A stretch of 24,287 nucleotides of DNA, from positions 1 through 24,287 of the forward strand of contig CALESR010000293.1 of the NCBI GenBank assembly GCA_937907485.1, read 5' to 3'. The DNA is from an uncultured Paracoccaceae bacterium (GTDB lineage Bacteria; Pseudomonadota; Alphaproteobacteria; Rhodobacterales; Rhodobacteraceae). Below are positions 7,959-16,100 of this stretch, in pieces. The notes under the pieces are model-generated. The model was given only the letters and a program-made list of their open reading frames with translations. It searched no databases and was not told the DNA's origin. Both the position numbers and the translations under genes were made by a program. Positions within the stretch are counted from its first letter, which is position 1, and every line of letters starts with the position of its first letter.

Positions 7959-7972
7959 TTGATCGAGGTCAA
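7959..7972 (-). promoter_or_regulatory. FNR/FnrL-like binding box
   Basis: On the minus strand the sequence reads TTGAC CTCG ATCAA, nine of ten matches to the FNR consensus TTGAT-N4-ATCAA. Its centre is about 60 bp upstream of the start codon at 7905. If transcription begins near 7924 the box would be at about -41.5, the usual class II activating position, leaving a short leader that contains the ribosome binding site. No strong -10 is visible, which is common at activator-dependent promoters. Confidence 0.5.
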
Positions 7973-7976
7973 GCCG

Positions 7977-8049
7977 CCCCCATCTTTGTGCCTCAACTAT
8001 CCTCAGGGGGGTGAGGCCGTCAGGCCGAGGGGGGCGCGAGCGCCCCCCT
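7977..8049 (-). repeat. gene-end repeat, copy A (after der)
   Basis: This element begins four bases past the der stop (minus strand). First comes a 9-bp perfect hairpin (8028-8036 with 8041-8049, loop CGAG), then a conserved tail running to 7977 that contains CCTCAGGGGGGTGAGGCC and CATCTTTGTGCCTCAACTA on the plus strand. The 59-bp core 7977-8035 is identical to the copy at 16811-16880 read in reverse, apart from one extra T at 8020. The hairpin arms differ in loop sequence but keep pairing. It probably serves as the der terminator. Confidence 0.85.
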
Positions 8050-8053
8050 TGTC

Positions 8054-9538
8054 TTACGTCTTGTAAGGCAGCGTCGGGTTCTTGTGCTTCTTCAACCGCG
8101 ACGGCTGCACATTCTTGCGGTCCTTGTACGGGTTCTGATCGCTCGAACTGCGCAGGAACAACCGGATCGGTGTGCCCGGCATGTCGAACCGCTCGCGCAA
8201 CCCGTTGACCAGATAGCGCTTGTAGCTTTCGGGCAGTTCGTCGGGATGCGAGCATTTCACCACGAATCCCGGCGGCCGGGTTTTCGCCTGGGTGATATAG
8301 CGCAGCCGCACGCGCTTGCCGCCGGGGGCGGGCGGCGGGTGCGATTCGACCATTGCGGCCAGCCACTGGTTCAGCCGCGAGGTGCCGATGCGGCGGTTCC
8401 AGATCGCATGGGCGCGCAGGATCGCCTCGTGCAGCCGGTCCAGTCCGCGCCCGGTTTTCGCCGAGACGGTCACCAACGGTGCGCCGCGCAACTGCGGCAG
8501 ATAGCGTTCAAAGGCTTCGAGCATCGCCTTCAGCTTGTCCTGCCGGTCCTCTTCCAGATCCCATTTGTTCACCGCGATGACCACGGCGCGGCCTTCGGTT
8601 TCCGACAGGTCGGCGATGCGAAGGTCCTGGGTTTCAAAGGGAATGGCCGCATCCAGCAGCACGACAACCACCTCGGCGAACTTGACCGCGCGCAGCCCGT
8701 CCGCGACCGAGAGTTTCTCCAGCTTGTCGGTCACCCGCGCGCGCCGCCGCATGCCGGCGGTGTCGAACAGCCGCATCGGCGTGCCGTTCCAGGTAAAGGG
8801 CAGGGCGATGGAATCGCGGGTAATCCCGGCCTCGGGGCCGGTCAGCAGGCGGTCCTCACCGATGATCTGGTTGATGAGGGTGGATTTTCCCGCATTCGGC
8901 CGCCCGATCACCGCCACTTGCAGCGGGCGCTTTTCGGTGGGTTTCCAGCTGGCGAATTCGTCGCCTTCGGTATTGTCCTCTTCGCTGTCCTCGGGCAGCG
9001 AGACATCGACCTCGGGCGCTTCGGCCTGCGAGCGGGCCTCGAACCCGTCGGCCAGCGGTTGCAGCGCGCGGTAGAGGTCGTCCATTCCCAGCCCGTGCTC
9101 GCCCGACAGGCGGATCGGCTCGCCCAGACCCAGGCTGTAGGCCTCGATATAGCCGCCATCGGCGGCGTTGCCCTCGGCCTTGTTGGCGGCAAGGATGACG
9201 TGCTTGGCGCGGCGGCGCAGGATGTCGGCGAAAATCTCGTCCGCCGGGGTGATGCCCTGACGCGCGTCGGTGATGAAGAGGCAGACATCGACCATCTCGA
9301 CCGCCCGTTCGGTCAGGCGGCGCATCCGGCCCTGCAGGCTGTCGTCGGTGATGTTTTCCAGACCGGCGGTGTCAATGACGGTGAAGCGCAGGTCGGCCAG
9401 TCGGGCCTCGCCTTCGCGCAGGTCGCGGGTGACGCCGGGCTGGTCATCGACCAGCGCCAGACGCCGCCCGACCAGTCGGTTGAACAGCGTCGATTTGCCC
9501 ACATTCGGGCGGCCCACCAAGGCCAGGGTGAAGCTCAT
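8054..9538 (-). CDS. der: ribosome biogenesis GTPase Der (EngA)
   Basis: An essential GTPase with two tandem G domains that helps assemble the 50S subunit. The 494-residue product has P-loop 1 GRPNVGKS (9-16), DTAGLE, NKAEG (119-123), an acidic linker rich in Glu/Asp (about 182-204), P-loop 2 GRPNAGKS (212-219), DTAGMRRRARV, NKWDLEED, and a C-terminal KH-like domain ending in basic residues. The ATG at 9538 is chosen because MSFTLALVGRPNVGKS is the family N-terminus and GGAG lies seven bases upstream; an ATG seven codons earlier is less likely. It lies 60 bp after bamB on the same strand, the same order as E. coli yfgM-bamB-der. Confidence 0.97.
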   Translation of the reverse strand: MSFTLALVGRPNVGKSTLFNRLVGRRLALVDDQPGVTRDLREGEARLADLRFTVIDTAGLENITDDSLQGRMRRLTERAVEMVDVCLFITDARQGITPADEIFADILRRRAKHVILAANKAEGNAADGGYIEAYSLGLGEPIRLSGEHGLGMDDLYRALQPLADGFEARSQAEAPEVDVSLPEDSEEDNTEGDEFASWKPTEKRPLQVAVIGRPNAGKSTLINQIIGEDRLLTGPEAGITRDSIALPFTWNGTPMRLFDTAGMRRRARVTDKLEKLSVADGLRAVKFAEVVVVLLDAAIPFETQDLRIADLSETEGRAVVIAVNKWDLEEDRQDKLKAMLEAFERYLPQLRGAPLVTVSAKTGRGLDRLHEAILRAHAIWNRRIGTSRLNQWLAAMVESHPPPAPGGKRVRLRYITQAKTRPPGFVVKCSHPDELPESYKRYLVNGLRERFDMPGTPIRLFLRSSSDQNPYKDRKNVQPSRLKKHKNPTLPYKT

Positions 9539-9598
9539 TGCGGACTCCGACGGAACCAAAGGCGTCGCAATAGGCTTCGCCGGGTCGAATGTAAAGGT

Positions 9599-10909
9599 TC
9601 AGCGATAGGCGAGCAACGCGCCGTCCCGGCTGAGGATGTAAAGCGCGCCGCCGACCGCAATCGGCCCCGAGGCCGCGCCGCCCGGAATGGCGAGTTCCGC
9701 CACCCGCGCGCCCGAGGCCGGGTCGAAGCCGCGCAGCGCACCGTCACCCGAGGCAACCCAGATCCGCCCACCCGCCAGCACCGGGCCGTGCTGCGGATAG
9801 ATCGCCAGTTGGCGCCGCACGCGCTCGGTGGTGTAGAGCGGCAGGTCCACCGCCCAGATCACCGACCCGTCGCTTGCATCGAGGCGCAGCAGGCGGTTCT
9901 GGTCGCTGACGAGGAAAACCGAACCACCGACCGGCCAGACCGGGCCATAGGCACCCTCGTCCGCGGTCCAGATCGGCGCACCAGTGGCGGCGTTCAGGGC
10001 AAAGAGGCGGCCTGACTGGTTGGCGGCATAAAGGCGGCTGCCGTCGACCACCGGGTCGCCGCTGAGCGATGAAATCGTCGCCGCTGCCGCCCCGGTGCGA
10101 CGGCCCACCGCCGCCGTGGTCCAGACCCGCCCGCCGTTCGCCCGGCGCACAGCGGTCAATTCGCCCGATTGCATCGGGAAGACGACGTATTCCCCGGCGA
10201 TGGCCGGGGCCGAGCCGCGCGCCAGCGCCGCCAGTGCGGGGGTGCCCGGCAGGGTCCAGCGGATGCGGCCGTTGGTGGCGTCCAGCGCCCAAAGCGTGCC
10301 GTCCGCGGCGCTGAGATAGAGGGTGTCGCCCATCACGGCGGGCGAACCGGTCAGCGGCGAGTCAAACTCGCTGCGCCAGATCTCGCGGCCGGTGGTGGCG
10401 TCGAGGGCGGCAACAAAGGCAAAGGCCGAGCTGACATAAAGCCGACCGCCCGCCACCGCCAGCGCCCCGCCCGAGGCGGTGTTGCGCTGATCGCGCGCCG
10501 GGGTCAGGTCAACCGACCACAGCGCCTCGCCATTGGTCGAGGTCGCCTGCACGCGGGCGCGGGCGTCGAGGGTAAAGATGCGGCCTTCGGCGGCGACCGG
10601 GTCGGTGGTCAACCGCACGCGGCGGCTGTCGCCTTCGCCGATCGGGGCGGACCAGACCAGTTGCGGGCTGGCCGCCAGCGCCGGATGGCCGGGACGCGCG
10701 CCCGAGGTGCCCTGACGCTGCGTCCACGCGCCGTTGGCCGAGGTCGCGCCCAGCGAAATCGGCAGGCTGCGGTTCTGGATGGCGGCGCCGGTCTCGCCCC
10801 ACGGGGCGCGCAGATCGACGCGTTCGCCTTCCAGCGGGCGCTCGCGGTTGCAGGCCCCCAGCGACAGGGCGGCGAGGCCAATCAGGGCCATGGTTCTGAG
10901 CAGGCTCAC
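9599..10909 (-). CDS. bamB: PQQ-like beta-propeller lipoprotein, BamB-like
   Basis: A 436-residue lipoprotein: a short hydrophobic signal ends in LSLGAC, with the lipidated cysteine at residue 20. The rest is built of repeated beta-propeller blades with the recurring pattern of a small-residue turn, LYV/LFAL, and DATTGREIW-type ends (for example GRLYVSSAFAFVAALDATTG), typical of PQQ-like repeats. BamB is the outer-membrane lipoprotein of the BAM complex that folds beta-barrel proteins. The BamB assignment rests mainly on its place between the YfgM-like gene and der; the fold alone could also be another PQQ-repeat protein. The start is GTG at 10909 with GGAG seven bases upstream; it lies 35 bp after the previous gene, so co-transcription is likely. 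Confidence 0.88.
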   Translation of the reverse strand: MSLLRTMALIGLAALSLGACNRERPLEGERVDLRAPWGETGAAIQNRSLPISLGATSANGAWTQRQGTSGARPGHPALAASPQLVWSAPIGEGDSRRVRLTTDPVAAEGRIFTLDARARVQATSTNGEALWSVDLTPARDQRNTASGGALAVAGGRLYVSSAFAFVAALDATTGREIWRSEFDSPLTGSPAVMGDTLYLSAADGTLWALDATNGRIRWTLPGTPALAALARGSAPAIAGEYVVFPMQSGELTAVRRANGGRVWTTAAVGRRTGAAAATISSLSGDPVVDGSRLYAANQSGRLFALNAATGAPIWTADEGAYGPVWPVGGSVFLVSDQNRLLRLDASDGSVIWAVDLPLYTTERVRRQLAIYPQHGPVLAGGRIWVASGDGALRGFDPASGARVAELAIPGGAASGPIAVGGALYILSRDGALLAYR

Positions 10910-10944
10910 AGGAACACTCCCTTCACTGGCGGTTAGGCGATGGG

Positions 10945-11604
10945 TCAGCCGTTGTCCGACGGCGGTTCACCGCCCAGCACGACGATCAGTTGCAGCACGC
11001 GGCGGCGCAGGGTCTCGGTCAGCGCGGGCTCTTGCAGCAGCGCCTGCGCCTGCACCAGCGCGGCGGCGCCATCGCCGGATTCCAGCGCCAGCAGCGCCAG
11101 TTGCTCCATCGCCAGCGCGCGAAACGGCTGGCCGGGCGCGGCGAGGCCCTGCAGCGCGGCGCTGCGTTCGTCCAGCGGCAGGTCGGCACCGCCCAGAATC
11201 ACCCGCTTCAGCGTGGCGATCTGCCGATAGCTGGACGGCAGGCTGGTGTCCGAGGCCACCGAGGCCAGCAGGGCCAGCGCGGCGGGGCGGTTTTCCGCCT
11301 CGATCTCGGTCGCGGCCAGCAGCAGGTTCAGGATTCCGGCCCGCTCGCCGGTGGCGTCGATGATGGCCAGTGCCTCGCGGCGTGCCGACAGATCCTCGGG
11401 CGCCAGCGCGGCAATCACCGCGTCGCCAAAGGCCTGCGCCTGCGCTTCGGCCTGCGCCTTGCGCCATTCGTTCCATGAGGCGCCGCCGACCAGAACCAGC
11501 ACGGCCAGGATCGCCAGCCACGCCCATTTGCGCATGAAACCGAACAGGCGGTCGCGTTTGAGTTCCTCGTTCACCTCGTCGATGAAGCTGTCAGGGTTGC
11601 TCAC
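10945..11604 (-). CDS. YfgM-like tetratricopeptide membrane-anchored protein
   Basis: A 219-residue protein with a charged cytoplasmic N-terminus (SFIDEVNEELKRDRLFGFMRKW), one transmembrane helix at about 27-44, and an Ala/Leu-rich helical periplasmic part resembling the TPR-like domain of YfgM. In E. coli YfgM is a SecYEG-associated inner-membrane protein linked to periplasmic chaperones and BamB. The repeats are degenerate, so the call rests on architecture plus the conserved neighbours bamB and der. The start is GTG at 11604: GGAGG lies six bases upstream, and the protein from there begins MSNPDSFIDEV, the usual form. A longer frame to 11838 is rejected because the extra part lacks family character and covers the promoter region. 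Confidence 0.85.
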   Translation of the reverse strand: MSNPDSFIDEVNEELKRDRLFGFMRKWAWLAILAVLVLVGGASWNEWRKAQAEAQAQAFGDAVIAALAPEDLSARREALAIIDATGERAGILNLLLAATEIEAENRPAALALLASVASDTSLPSSYRQIATLKRVILGGADLPLDERSAALQGLAAPGQPFRALAMEQLALLALESGDGAAALVQAQALLQEPALTETLRRRVLQLIVVLGGEPPSDNG

Positions 11605-11957
11605 GTCTGGCCTCCGGTGCTGCGCTGGGTGCGTCGCGGTGCGCGCAACGTCGGCCCCCTCATAGCCCGAGACCGCCGGGCTTGCCAAGTCTGCACCCCG
11701 TGGCGGCGGCGCGGCTGGCTGTTTTTTGCCCCACGCGCCGTCGCAGCGGGGGTTTGTGCGGCATTGCGGCGATTTCCGCGACGGCAGCGGCAGGTCGCAT
11801 TTGCATTTTCGCCGTTTCGCAACTATCTGAGCGCGCAATGGGCGGCTTCCGGTGCCGATAGCGTCCGAATTATCTTTTCCCGCGCGATGAACCGGAACGG
11901 CTGCTGATCCGTACCTGTCCCATGGGCCGGGATTGCCTGTAACAAAGGTTGATGACG
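11605..11957. other. divergent intergenic region between the YfgM-like gene and the efflux operon
   Basis: About 350 bp without a gene, between divergently transcribed operons. It contains the minus-strand promoter candidate at 11657-11686. On the plus strand there is a weak pair TTGCAT (11801-11806) and TATCTG (11824-11829) with 17-bp spacing, which could serve the efflux operon. The segment around 11840-11900 is relatively AT-rich. A CCCATGGG palindrome occurs near 11918, but no regulator gene is adjacent, so I do not call it an operator. Confidence 0.5.
11657..11686 (-). promoter_or_regulatory. candidate sigma-70 promoter of the yfgM-like/bamB/der operon
   Basis: On the minus strand, TTGGCA (11681-11686; five of six to the -35 consensus) and TATGAG (11657-11662; four of six to the -10) are separated by 18 bp. 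The start of transcription would be near 11650, about 46 bp ahead of the GTG start at 11604. Spacing and position are good; the match is by eye only. Confidence 0.4.
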
Positions 11958-13100
11958 ATGCGTTTCGTGCCGATGCTGACCGCTGGTGTGGTTCTGGTCC
12001 TGCTTTACTTCTTCGTGATGCAGCGCGAGGCCCTTATGGCCTTTGCCGGGGTCGAGCGTGCCGAGCCTGTCGCCGTCGAACCCGCCGCGCCTGTCGAGAC
12101 CGCGCCGGTCGATCCGCGTTTTGCCGTCGTGGTCGAGCGCATTGTCGAGCGTGACCTTGAAAGTGCAATCGTGCTGCGCGGGCGCACGCTGGCCTCGCGT
12201 TCGGTCGAGGTGCGGGCGCAGACCTCGGGGCTGGTGCTGTCCGAACCGGTCGCGCGGGGGTCGCTGGTGGCGGCGGGCGACGTGCTGTGTCGGCTGGACC
12301 CCGGCACCCGCGCCGCCCATCTGGCCGAGGCCGAGGCGCGGCTGTCCGAGGCAGGCGCCCGGCTGGCCGAGGCCGAGATCACCTTTGCCACCACCGAGCG
12401 GCTGGCCGAGGGCGGTTTTGGCGCGCAGAACCGGCTGGCGACCGCCGAGGCCGGGCTGCAGGCCGCCCGCGCCGGGGTCGAGGCTGCGCGCGCCGGGGTC
12501 GAGGGCGCCCGCACCGAGATGGAACGACTGGTCATCAGCGCGCCCTTTGCCGGGCTTTTGGAAAACGACTCGGCCGAGCGGGGCTCGTTGATGGCGGCCG
12601 GCGGGCTTTGTGCGACGGTGATCCAGCTTGATCCGATGCTGGTCGTCGGCCATGCCGCCGAGGCACAGATCGACCGGCTGGCGCTGGGCGCAATGGCCGG
12701 GGCGCGGCTGTCGAACAGCCGTGATGTGGTGGGGCAGGTCAGTTTCCTCGCCCGCGCCGGTGATCCCGCGACGCGGACCTTTCGCGTCGAACTGACGGTG
12801 CCCAACCCCGACATGGCGATCCGCGAGGGGCTGAGCGCCGACATGCTGATCGCCGCCACCGCGACGCGCGGCCATCTGGTGCCGGGCTCGGCGCTGACGA
12901 TCAACGACGACGGCGCGCTGGGCCTGCGGCTGGTCGATGCCGACAGCCGGACGTTCTTTCAGCCGGTTCAGGTGCTGCGCGACGCGCCGCAGGGGTTCTG
13001 GGTGACCGGCCTGCCGCCTGAGGCCGATGTGGTGGTCGTCGGGCAGGAATATGTGACGGATGGTGTCGAGGTGCGGGTGACGCGCCGGGGCGGGGAGTGA
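11958..13100 (+). CDS. RND efflux system periplasmic adaptor (membrane fusion protein)
   Basis: A 380-residue inner-membrane-anchored periplasmic adaptor of the HlyD/AcrA type, which links an RND pump to an outer membrane channel. An N-terminal hydrophobic anchor (about 5-21) is followed by a first lipoyl half (VEVRAQTSGLV...GDVLCRLDPG), an alpha-helical hairpin rich in AEAEARLSEAGARLAEAE-like heptads, a second lipoyl half (LVISAPFAGLL), and beta-barrel and membrane-proximal domains. The hairpin contains an in-frame tandem repeat (AARAGVEAARAGVEGAR). The start is uncertain: ATG at 11958 has AAAGG nine bases upstream, and ATG at 11952 and TTG at 11949 are in frame. The permease gene follows four bases after the stop; no outer membrane factor is adjacent. 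Confidence 0.93.
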   Translation: MRFVPMLTAGVVLVLLYFFVMQREALMAFAGVERAEPVAVEPAAPVETAPVDPRFAVVVERIVERDLESAIVLRGRTLASRSVEVRAQTSGLVLSEPVARGSLVAAGDVLCRLDPGTRAAHLAEAEARLSEAGARLAEAEITFATTERLAEGGFGAQNRLATAEAGLQAARAGVEAARAGVEGARTEMERLVISAPFAGLLENDSAERGSLMAAGGLCATVIQLDPMLVVGHAAEAQIDRLALGAMAGARLSNSRDVVGQVSFLARAGDPATRTFRVELTVPNPDMAIREGLSADMLIAATATRGHLVPGSALTINDDGALGLRLVDADSRTFFQPVQVLRDAPQGFWVTGLPPEADVVVVGQEYVTDGVEVRVTRRGGE

Positions 13101-13104
13101 TCCG

Positions 13105-16100
13105 ATGCGCGGCATGATCGACTGGGCCTCGGAACGCGCCCGCATGGTGCTGGCCTTTGTGGTGCTGACACTCGCCGCCGGGGTGCTGGCCTATACCGGC
13201 CTGCCCAAGGAGGGCGAACCCGATATCGAGGTGCCCGCGCTGTTCATCTCGGTGCCGTTTCAGGGGATTTCCGCCACCGACGCCGAGACCCTGCTGGTGC
13301 GCCCGATGGAGCAGGAACTGTCGGGCCTGACCGGGCTGACCGACATGACGGCGACCGCGCGGCAGGGTTATGCCAGCGTCATCCTCGAATTCGAATTCGA
13401 CTGGGACAAATCCGCCACCCTCGCCGATGTGCGTGACCGCATGAGCCGGGCCTCGGCGGATTTCCCGGACGGGGCCGATACCTATTCGATCAACGAGTTC
13501 AACTTTTCGCAGTTTCCCATCGTCATCGTCGCCGTCGCGGGGGACGTGCCCGAACGCACGCTGCTGCGCGCCGCCCGCGATCTGGAGCGCGCCATCGAAA
13601 GCGTCGATGCCGTGCTGTCGGCCAATGTGGCCGGGGTGCGCGACGAGATGGTCGAGGTCATCATCGACCCGCTGCGGCTCGAAGCCTTCAACGTCACCGC
13701 AGGCGAGTTGATTACCGCCGTCACCGCCAACAACCAACTGGTTGCGGCGGGCGAGATCGAGAGTGACTCAGGCCGCTTCAGCCTGTCCTTGCCGGGCAGT
13801 TTCGAGGGACCGCAGGACATCTATGCGCTGCCGATCAAGGTCAACGGTGACCGGGTGGTGACGCTGGGCGATCTGGCCGAGATCCGCATGACCTTTGAGG
13901 ACCGCGCCGGGATGGCGCGGTTTCAGGGCGAAGCGACGCTGGCGCTGCAGGTGGTCAAGCGCAAGGGGTTCAACCTGATCGGCACGGTGGACGAGGTGCG
14001 CGCGGCGATCGATGCCGAAGTCGCCACCTGGCCCGAGGAACTGCGCGCGGCGATCCATGTGACGCCCGCGCTCGACCGCAGCTATCAGGTCGGCTCGATG
14101 ATTTCACAGCTCGAAGGCTCGGTGCTCAGCGCCGTCGCTCTGGTGATGATCGTCGTTCTGGCCAGCCTCGGCACCCGCACCGCGCTGCTGGTGGGGTTCT
14201 CGATTCCGGCGTCCTTCCTGCTCAGCTTCATCTTTCTGGGCATCATGGGGGTGACGATTTCGAACATCGTGATGTTCGGGTTGATTCTGGCGGTGGGGAT
14301 GCTGGTGGACGGGGCGATTGTCGTGGGCGAATACGCCGACAGTCGCATCGCCGAGGGGCAAGGCCCGATGCGCGCCTATGTCGAGGCGTCCAAGCGCATG
14401 TTCTGGCCGGTGGTCTCCTCGACCGCCACCACGCTCTGCGCCTTTCTGCCGATGCTGTTCTGGCCCGGTGTGGCGGGCGAGTTCATGGGAATGCTGCCGA
14501 TCACGCTGATCTTCGTGCTGTCGTCCTCGCTGATCGTCGCGCTGATCTTCATGCCGATCCTTGGCGGGGTCTCGGGGCGGATCTCGCGGCGGCTGGACCA
14601 GATGGCGGGCGGGCTGCGGCGCCTGCCTTGGGTCTTGCGGCTGCCCTTCATGGCACTGGCGCTGTCGGTTCTGGCGGGTGGCGTGCTGGCGCTGCTCAAC
14701 CCCGGCCTGCTGGAGCTGGCGCGCGGGCCGGTGACCTCGCTGATCCCCGGCGCGCTGCTGATGATGCTGGGCGCCTTTGGCATGTCGGTCACGCTCAGCG
14801 CACTGACGCCCGATGCCAAGGCCAAGCCGGTGCAGGTCGGCTATAAACGCACGGCCTTTGGCTGGCTTATCAAGGCGATCGTCGGCAATCCGGTGATGCC
14901 CTTTGTCACCGCGGCGGCGGTGGTCGCGGTGGTCTGGCAGGTTTTTGCCTATTACGGCGAGAACAATTATGGCACCGAGTTCTTTGTCCAGACCGAGCCC
15001 GAGCAGGGCATCGTCTATATCCGCGCGCGGGGCAATCTGTCGCTGGTCGAGCAGGACGCGCTGGTGCGGCAGGTCGAAGAGGTCGTGCTGGCCGAGCGCG
15101 GCGTCGCCGCCAGCTTTGCCTTTTCGGGTTCGGGCGGGTTGAACCAGAACACTGGCGGCGGTCAGGCGCCGCGCGATTCCATCGGCCAGATCCAGTTTGA
15201 ACTGGTCAACTGGGATGACCGCGACGGCGATGCCGAACTGCTGGGGCAGGCGGTGCTGGACCGGCTCGAGGCGCGGTTCCGCCAGATCCCCGGCATCATC
15301 ACCGAATTCATGATCATGTCGGGCGGCCCGGCGGCGGCCAAGCCGATTCACCTGCGGCTGACCGGCAGCGATTTTGCCACGCTGGGGCAGGCGGTGGACA
15401 TCGTGCAGGCCCGGATGGCGGAAATCGGCGGCGTGATCGGCATCGAGGACAGCCGCCCCTTGCCCGGCATCGACTGGGAAATCCGCGTCGATACCGCAGC
15501 CGCCGGGCGCTTTGGCGCCGATGTGGTGACAGTGGGCGGCATGGTGCAACTGGTCACGCGCGGCATCATGCTGGACACGATGCGGGTCGAGACCTCGGAC
15601 GAGGAAGTCGAGATCCGCGTTCGCCTGCCCGAGGAGGACCGACTGCTGGCGACCCTCGACACGCTGCGGGTGCAGACGCGGCAGGGGCTGGTGCCGCTGT
15701 CGAATTTCGTGTCGCGCCAACCGGTTGCACTGCGCGGCCAGATCGACCGTTACGGCGAGCAGCGGTTCTTTGACGTCAAGGCCGACGCAGCCTCGGACCT
15801 GATGAGCGTGGTCAACGACGATGGCAGTATCGCCCGCCTGGTGCCGGTGGCCTCGGTGGACGCGCGGCTGCATGCCGCCGGGTCCGAGGCGGCGCGGGCC
15901 GCGGAAAGCGCCCGTGCAGCCATCATCGACGCCGGGCAGCATCTGGTGCCGGTGACCCCCAGCGAACGCATCGCCGCGCTGAGCCAGTGGTTGCAGGATG
16001 AAAGCCCGCTGCCCGAGGGCATCAACTGGCAATGGACCGGCGAGCAGCAGGATCAGGAGGAATCGACGGCCTTCCTCGGCGGTGCCTTTGCCGCGGCGAT

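Noticed and set aside
11916..11925. CCCATGGG palindrome upstream of the efflux operon as an operator; TGTCCCATG also occurs near 6742 and 6818
   Set aside because: Short, with no adjacent regulator gene; the three occurrences share no wider context.
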